A stretch of 10,944 bases of DNA, taken from positions 1-10,944 of the forward strand of contig CAMLDJ010000175.1 in the NCBI GenBank assembly GCA_946478755.1, written 5' to 3'. Position 1 is the first letter of the stretch. Every line of letters begins with the position of its first letter. This DNA is from an uncultured Pedobacter sp. Its GTDB lineage: Bacteria > Bacteroidota > Bacteroidia > Sphingobacteriales > Sphingobacteriaceae. The notes beneath the pieces were generated by a model that did no database searches, was not told where the DNA came from, and saw nothing but the letters and a program-made list of their open reading frames with translations. Of the stretch, positions 7,856 to 10,944 are shown piece after piece. A program made the translations under genes and the position numbers.

Positions 7856-8863
7856 CTAAACGGTAGCTTCCACAGGACTGTTTAAGGTATTTACAGGTCT
7901 TCCGTTTTTAAAGGCCTCCCTTGTTTTTAAGCCCAGAAGTTCAAACATGGCCATATCATCCACAAATGCAGGATTTGGCGTAGTCAGTAATTTATCACCC
8001 GCAAAAATGGAACTCGCACCGGCCATAAAACAGAAAGCCTGTTCCAGGGTACTCATTTCATTTCTTCCGGCAGACAAGCGCACTACCGAGTTCGGCATTA
8101 CAATACGGGCAGTCGCAATCATCCTGACCATGTCCCAGATCGGAACACGTGGCTGGTCTTCCAAAGGCGTCCCTTTCACCGGAACAAGGGCATTAACCGG
8201 AACCGATTCAGGATGAACTTCCATATTCGCCAGTGTCTGCAACATGGCAACCCGGTCTTCGGTAGTCTCACCCAGTCCAATGATGCCTCCGCTGCACACC
8301 GTTAATTTCGCTTTGCGCACATTTTTAATTGTATTTAAGCGATCGTCATAAGTCCGGGTTGAAATGATCCGTTTGTAGTCTTCCTCAGACGTGTCGATAT
8401 TGTGGTTGTATGCATATAAGCCTGCATCAGCAAGCTTCTGGGCCTGGCTTTCTGAAAGCATGCCGAGTGTACAGCATACCTCCATGTCCATTTCATTTAC
8501 GGCTTTAACCATTTCAATCACCCGGTCAAAATCCCGGTTGTCGCGTACTTCTCTCCATGCAGCACCCATGCACAGGCGGGAGGCTCCCCCCTCCTTTGCC
8601 TTCACTGCAGCGGTAACTACCTGGCTCAGCTGCATTAATGGCTGAACCTCTAAGTCAGTATGGTAGCGCGCTGCTTGCGGACAATACGAGCAATCTTCCG
8701 CACATCCACCCGTCTTTATAGAGATCAGGGAACTTACCTGGACCTCCGCATAATCTTTATTTTCACGATGTATGGTTGCAGCTTCATAAACTAAGTCCAG
8801 AAATGGTTTGTGGTAAATTGCCGAAATCTCCTCTTTAGTCCAGTTGTGTTTTGTTGGTTGCAT
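7856..8863 (-). CDS. bioB: Biotin synthase (radical SAM)
   Basis: BioB inserts sulfur into dethiobiotin, the last step of biotin synthesis, using a radical-SAM [4Fe-4S] cluster and a sacrificial [2Fe-2S] cluster. The 335-residue protein has the CxxxCxxC motif as CAEDCSYC (Cys54, 58, 61; 8681-8704). The [2Fe-2S] ligands are Cys98 (RLCMGAAW), Cys130 (MEVCCTLG), Cys190 ([12 protein letters not shown]) and Arg262 (VRLSAGR), matching E. coli Cys97, 128, 188 and Arg260. The length is normal and no key residue is missing. It is cytosolic. The start lies 12 nt after the mgtE stop, with no separate promoter or Shine-Dalgarno visible, so it probably depends on the upstream Mg2+-transporter transcript. 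No other biotin gene (bioA, bioD, bioF) and no BirA operator-like palindrome is seen nearby, so the rest of the pathway must be elsewhere if present. Confidence 0.98.
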   Translation of the reverse strand: MQPTKHNWTKEEISAIYHKPFLDLVYEAATIHRENKDYAEVQVSSLISIKTGGCAEDCSYCPQAARYHTDLEVQPLMQLSQVVTAAVKAKEGGASRLCMGAAWREVRDNRDFDRVIEMVKAVNEMDMEVCCTLGMLSESQAQKLADAGLYAYNHNIDTSEEDYKRIISTRTYDDRLNTIKNVRKAKLTVCSGGIIGLGETTEDRVAMLQTLANMEVHPESVPVNALVPVKGTPLEDQPRVPIWDMVRMIATARIVMPNSVVRLSAGRNEMSTLEQAFCFMAGASSIFAGDKLLTTPNPAFVDDMAMFELLGLKTREAFKNGRPVNTLNSPVEATV

Positions 8864-8875
8864 ATATTTGGTGTA

Positions 8876-10225
8876 TTATAGTAAAAGTTTGCTTGCCATT
8901 CCCAGCAAGAGTAAAAATCCGAAAACGTCTGTAAATGTGGTAATAATTATGGATGATGCAATGGCCGGGTCAATCCCGATCCTTTTCAAGGCCAGTGGAA
9001 TACCTGCCCCTGTTATCCCGGCAATCAGTAAGTTACCAGTCATCGCTAAAAAGATAACCAGTCCAAGCATCGGGTTCGAATCAAAGTAAAGGGCAAATAG
9101 AAATACAATTGCTCCCGTACAGGCCCCGTTAATCAGTCCAACCGTAAACTCCTTTAGAATCGTCCTGTACGCCTGGTGATCCGTGAGGTCATATAGTGAA
9201 ATCCTTCTTACGGTTACGGCCAAGGCCTGTGTAGCCGCATTTCCACCCATCCCCGCAATAATGGTCATATAGGCTGGCAATACGGCGATCAGTTCTATAG
9301 TGCCGTCAAAATGCCGTACAACCGACGAAGCTAAAAAAGCAGTACCCAGGTTAAGGATCAGCCAGGGTAACCTCGATTTTACCGCTTCAATCCAGTTACC
9401 GCTCAGTTCCTCATCTTCCGATACCCCTGATATTTTTAAAATGTCTTCCGTATTTTCGTCTTCCAGAACGTCAATTACGTCATCAAAGGTTACCCGGCCT
9501 AAAAGTTTCATGTCCTTGTCCAGTACCGGAATACTGGTAATGTTGTATTGCGAGATCAGCCTTGCTACTTCTTCCTGATCTGTATCCGGATATACCCAGG
9601 CCACTTCGGCCTTTACCAGTTCCGTTATTTTGGCATTTCCTTTAGCCTTGATGATGTCTTTTAAGGATACGATTCCCTGAAAAACATTGTTGTCATTTAC
9701 TACAAAAATGGTATAGAACTCTTCAATCTCTTCACTTTGCCTGATGATCTCATCAATAGCATCCTTCTTGGTCAGGTTCAGGTTGATCCGGATGAACTCC
9801 GTATTCATCAGACCACCGGCGGTCTCTTCGTGGTAGCTTAATAAATTCCTGATGCTGGAGGCGTCATCTTCGCTCAGATCTGCAAGAATCTCCTTTTGTT
9901 CATGCTCTTCCAGCTGGGAAATGATGTCGGTCGCATCATCATAATCGAGCTCTTCAACAATTTCTGTACGCTTATCCGGATGCAGCTGTAAGAGCAGCTC
10001 CTCCGGATGGGATTCCTCATGCATTTCCGAGATGACCTCAGAGGCAATTTCCACATCCAGCAAATTGATGATCCTTTGCTTATCATCCTTGTTTAAATTC
10101 TCAAATAAAATAGCGATTTCCGAAGCATGATACTCCCCCAGAATAACTTTTAGCTGTTCATCATCACCGCTTAGGGCTAGCTTAATCTTAGATACGTCTG
10201 TTTTGTCTAGATCGAAAGATTGCAT
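8876..10225 (-). CDS. mgtE: MgtE-family Mg2+ transporter/channel
   Basis: MgtE forms a dimeric inner-membrane Mg2+-selective channel gated by cytosolic Mg2+-sensing domains. The frame is open to 10318, but I place the start at ATG 10225 (MQSFDLDKTD). This gives 449 residues, the usual family length, and avoids a 65-nt overlap with corA. The acidic N domain covers about residues 30-137. Two CBS domains follow (about 138-200, opening with ETAGGLMNTEF, and 202-262), then a connecting helix and five membrane helices (about 285-449). The pore signature AGMGGNAATQALAVTVRR is at 324-341. Asp433 in TTFTDVFGF fits the pore Asp432 of Thermus MgtE. The ending in a short LLL after the last helix is normal. 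It lies 28 nt after corA and 12 nt before bioB on the same strand. Gating by intracellular Mg2+ is known for the family; operon membership is inferred from spacing. Confidence 0.95.
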   Translation of the reverse strand: MQSFDLDKTDVSKIKLALSGDDEQLKVILGEYHASEIAILFENLNKDDKQRIINLLDVEIASEVISEMHEESHPEELLLQLHPDKRTEIVEELDYDDATDIISQLEEHEQKEILADLSEDDASSIRNLLSYHEETAGGLMNTEFIRINLNLTKKDAIDEIIRQSEEIEEFYTIFVVNDNNVFQGIVSLKDIIKAKGNAKITELVKAEVAWVYPDTDQEEVARLISQYNITSIPVLDKDMKLLGRVTFDDVIDVLEDENTEDILKISGVSEDEELSGNWIEAVKSRLPWLILNLGTAFLASSVVRHFDGTIELIAVLPAYMTIIAGMGGNAATQALAVTVRRISLYDLTDHQAYRTILKEFTVGLINGACTGAIVFLFALYFDSNPMLGLVIFLAMTGNLLIAGITGAGIPLALKRIGIDPAIASSIIITTFTDVFGFLLLLGMASKLLL

Positions 10226-10253
10226 GAGGCCGTAAAGGTAATAATAATCAATC

Positions 10254-10944
10254 CTATTTAAACCATCCTTTGCGCCAGAAATATATGATTTGTAGCAGGG
10301 CGATGAGCCCCATAACAATTACCGTATATAAATAACCATGTTCCTGGTAAAGTTCCGGCATGTTTCCAGGTAATACCTTGCCGGTTACCGGATCTTCAAT
10401 GGCAAAATTCATTCCATAGATGCCTGCTATAAAAGTTAAGGGGATAAATATGGAAGAGATAATGGTCAGCACTTTCATGATCTCATTCATCCTGTTACTG
10501 ATGATGGACAGGTACATATCGATATTACTGGCTGAGATCTCCTTCAATGATTCAACAAGATCGATGATCTGAACACAATGGTCGTACGCATCCCTGATGT
10601 ACATTTTCGTTTCATTCGAAATCAGTAGACTATCACTTCTCAGCATATCATTCAGTTTATCCCTTTCCGGCCAAACCACCCTCCTTACATTGATCAGATT
10701 GCGCTTCACAATTTGGGTATCGAACATGACCGTCCGGTCCGGCTTATCAAACAGGCGGTCTTCAATGAGGTCCAGTTCCTCTCCCCAGTTCCCGAGTATC
10801 TGAAAATAGGTATCAATAATGATGTCCATCAGGGCATACATCAGGTAGCTGCTGCCCGCAATGCGGATGTTGCCTTTTCCAACTTCTAACCGGTTACGAA
10901 CAGGCTCCAAACAATCCTCATAGCTCTCCTGAAAAGTAAATAAG
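10254..10944 (-). CDS. corA: CorA-family Mg2+/divalent cation transporter, N-terminal part outside the window
   Basis: CorA is a pentameric inner-membrane channel for Mg2+ (also Co2+ and Ni2+). Only the C-terminal 229 residues are visible. The frame has no stop up to the window edge, and the residues upstream of a possible TTG at 10910 (FTFQESYEDCLEPVRNRL) match the usual CorA 'FQE...EPVR' region, so the gene continues past 10944. The visible part holds the long stalk-helix region, first membrane helix, the YGMNF signature (GMN at 10407-10415), a periplasmic loop, NMPEL (10350-10364) and the second membrane helix, ending WRKGWFK in the basic C-terminus typical of the family. The GMN-to-MPEL loop is about 12 residues longer than in standard CorA. 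It is the first visible gene of the minus-strand cluster, ending 28 nt before the mgtE start. Confidence 0.95.
   Translation of the reverse strand, partial: LFTFQESYEDCLEPVRNRLEVGKGNIRIAGSSYLMYALMDIIIDTYFQILGNWGEELDLIEDRLFDKPDRTVMFDTQIVKRNLINVRRVVWPERDKLNDMLRSDSLLISNETKMYIRDAYDHCVQIIDLVESLKEISASNIDMYLSIISNRMNEIMKVLTIISSIFIPLTFIAGIYGMNFAIEDPVTGKVLPGNMPELYQEHGYLYTVIVMGLIALLQIIYFWRKGWFK

Noticed and set aside
8864..8875. The 12-nt mgtE-bioB gap considered as the site of a biotin-responsive operator or promoter.
   Set aside because: It is too short for either, and shows no palindrome or -7 box.
10908..10910. TTG start giving a 218-residue CorA wholly inside the window.
   Set aside because: The frame stays open to the window edge and the upstream residues fit CorA, so the gene is cut by the window, not short.

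Overview
The window looks like chromosomal DNA of a Bacteroidota bacterium, most likely Sphingobacteriaceae (Pedobacter-like). This rests on the type of GyrA, exported TPR proteins whose predicted mature N-terminus is Gln, A-rich leaders with almost no Shine-Dalgarno sequences, and one match to the Bacteroidota -7 box TAnnTTTG. The genus is inferred from overall protein character, not from a search.

Plus strand, 1-7784. gyrA (5' end cut by the window edge) is followed after 39 nt by a gene for an exported TPR protein, probably on the same transcript. A good intrinsic terminator ends that unit. A second exported TPR gene, apparently a diverged paralogue of the first, starts 19 nt after the terminator. 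A 231-nt AT-rich gap then leads to a 719-residue FUSC/YccS-like inner-membrane protein and a small Ohr/OsmC-type organic hydroperoxide reductase.

Minus strand, 7856-10944. Read in transcription order, corA (5' end beyond the window), mgtE and bioB lie 28 and 12 nt apart and probably form one operon: two unrelated Mg2+ transporters followed by biotin synthase. ohr and bioB converge on a hairpin flanked by an A-run and a T-run, which can act as a terminator in both directions.

The content is mostly housekeeping and envelope genes. I see no CRISPR array, insertion sequence, phage gene, RNA gene or defence system, and no clearly new multi-gene system. The points most worth a second look are the quinolone-resistance-like residues in GyrA, the tandem TPR paralogues beside gyrA, the corA-mgtE-bioB arrangement, an enlarged GMN-MPEL loop in CorA, and a strong Shine-Dalgarno before a two-codon ORF upstream of the FUSC gene. 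Two gene boundaries differ from the longest or shortest open frame: mgtE probably starts at 10225 (not 10318), and corA continues past 10944 (not a TTG start at 10910).
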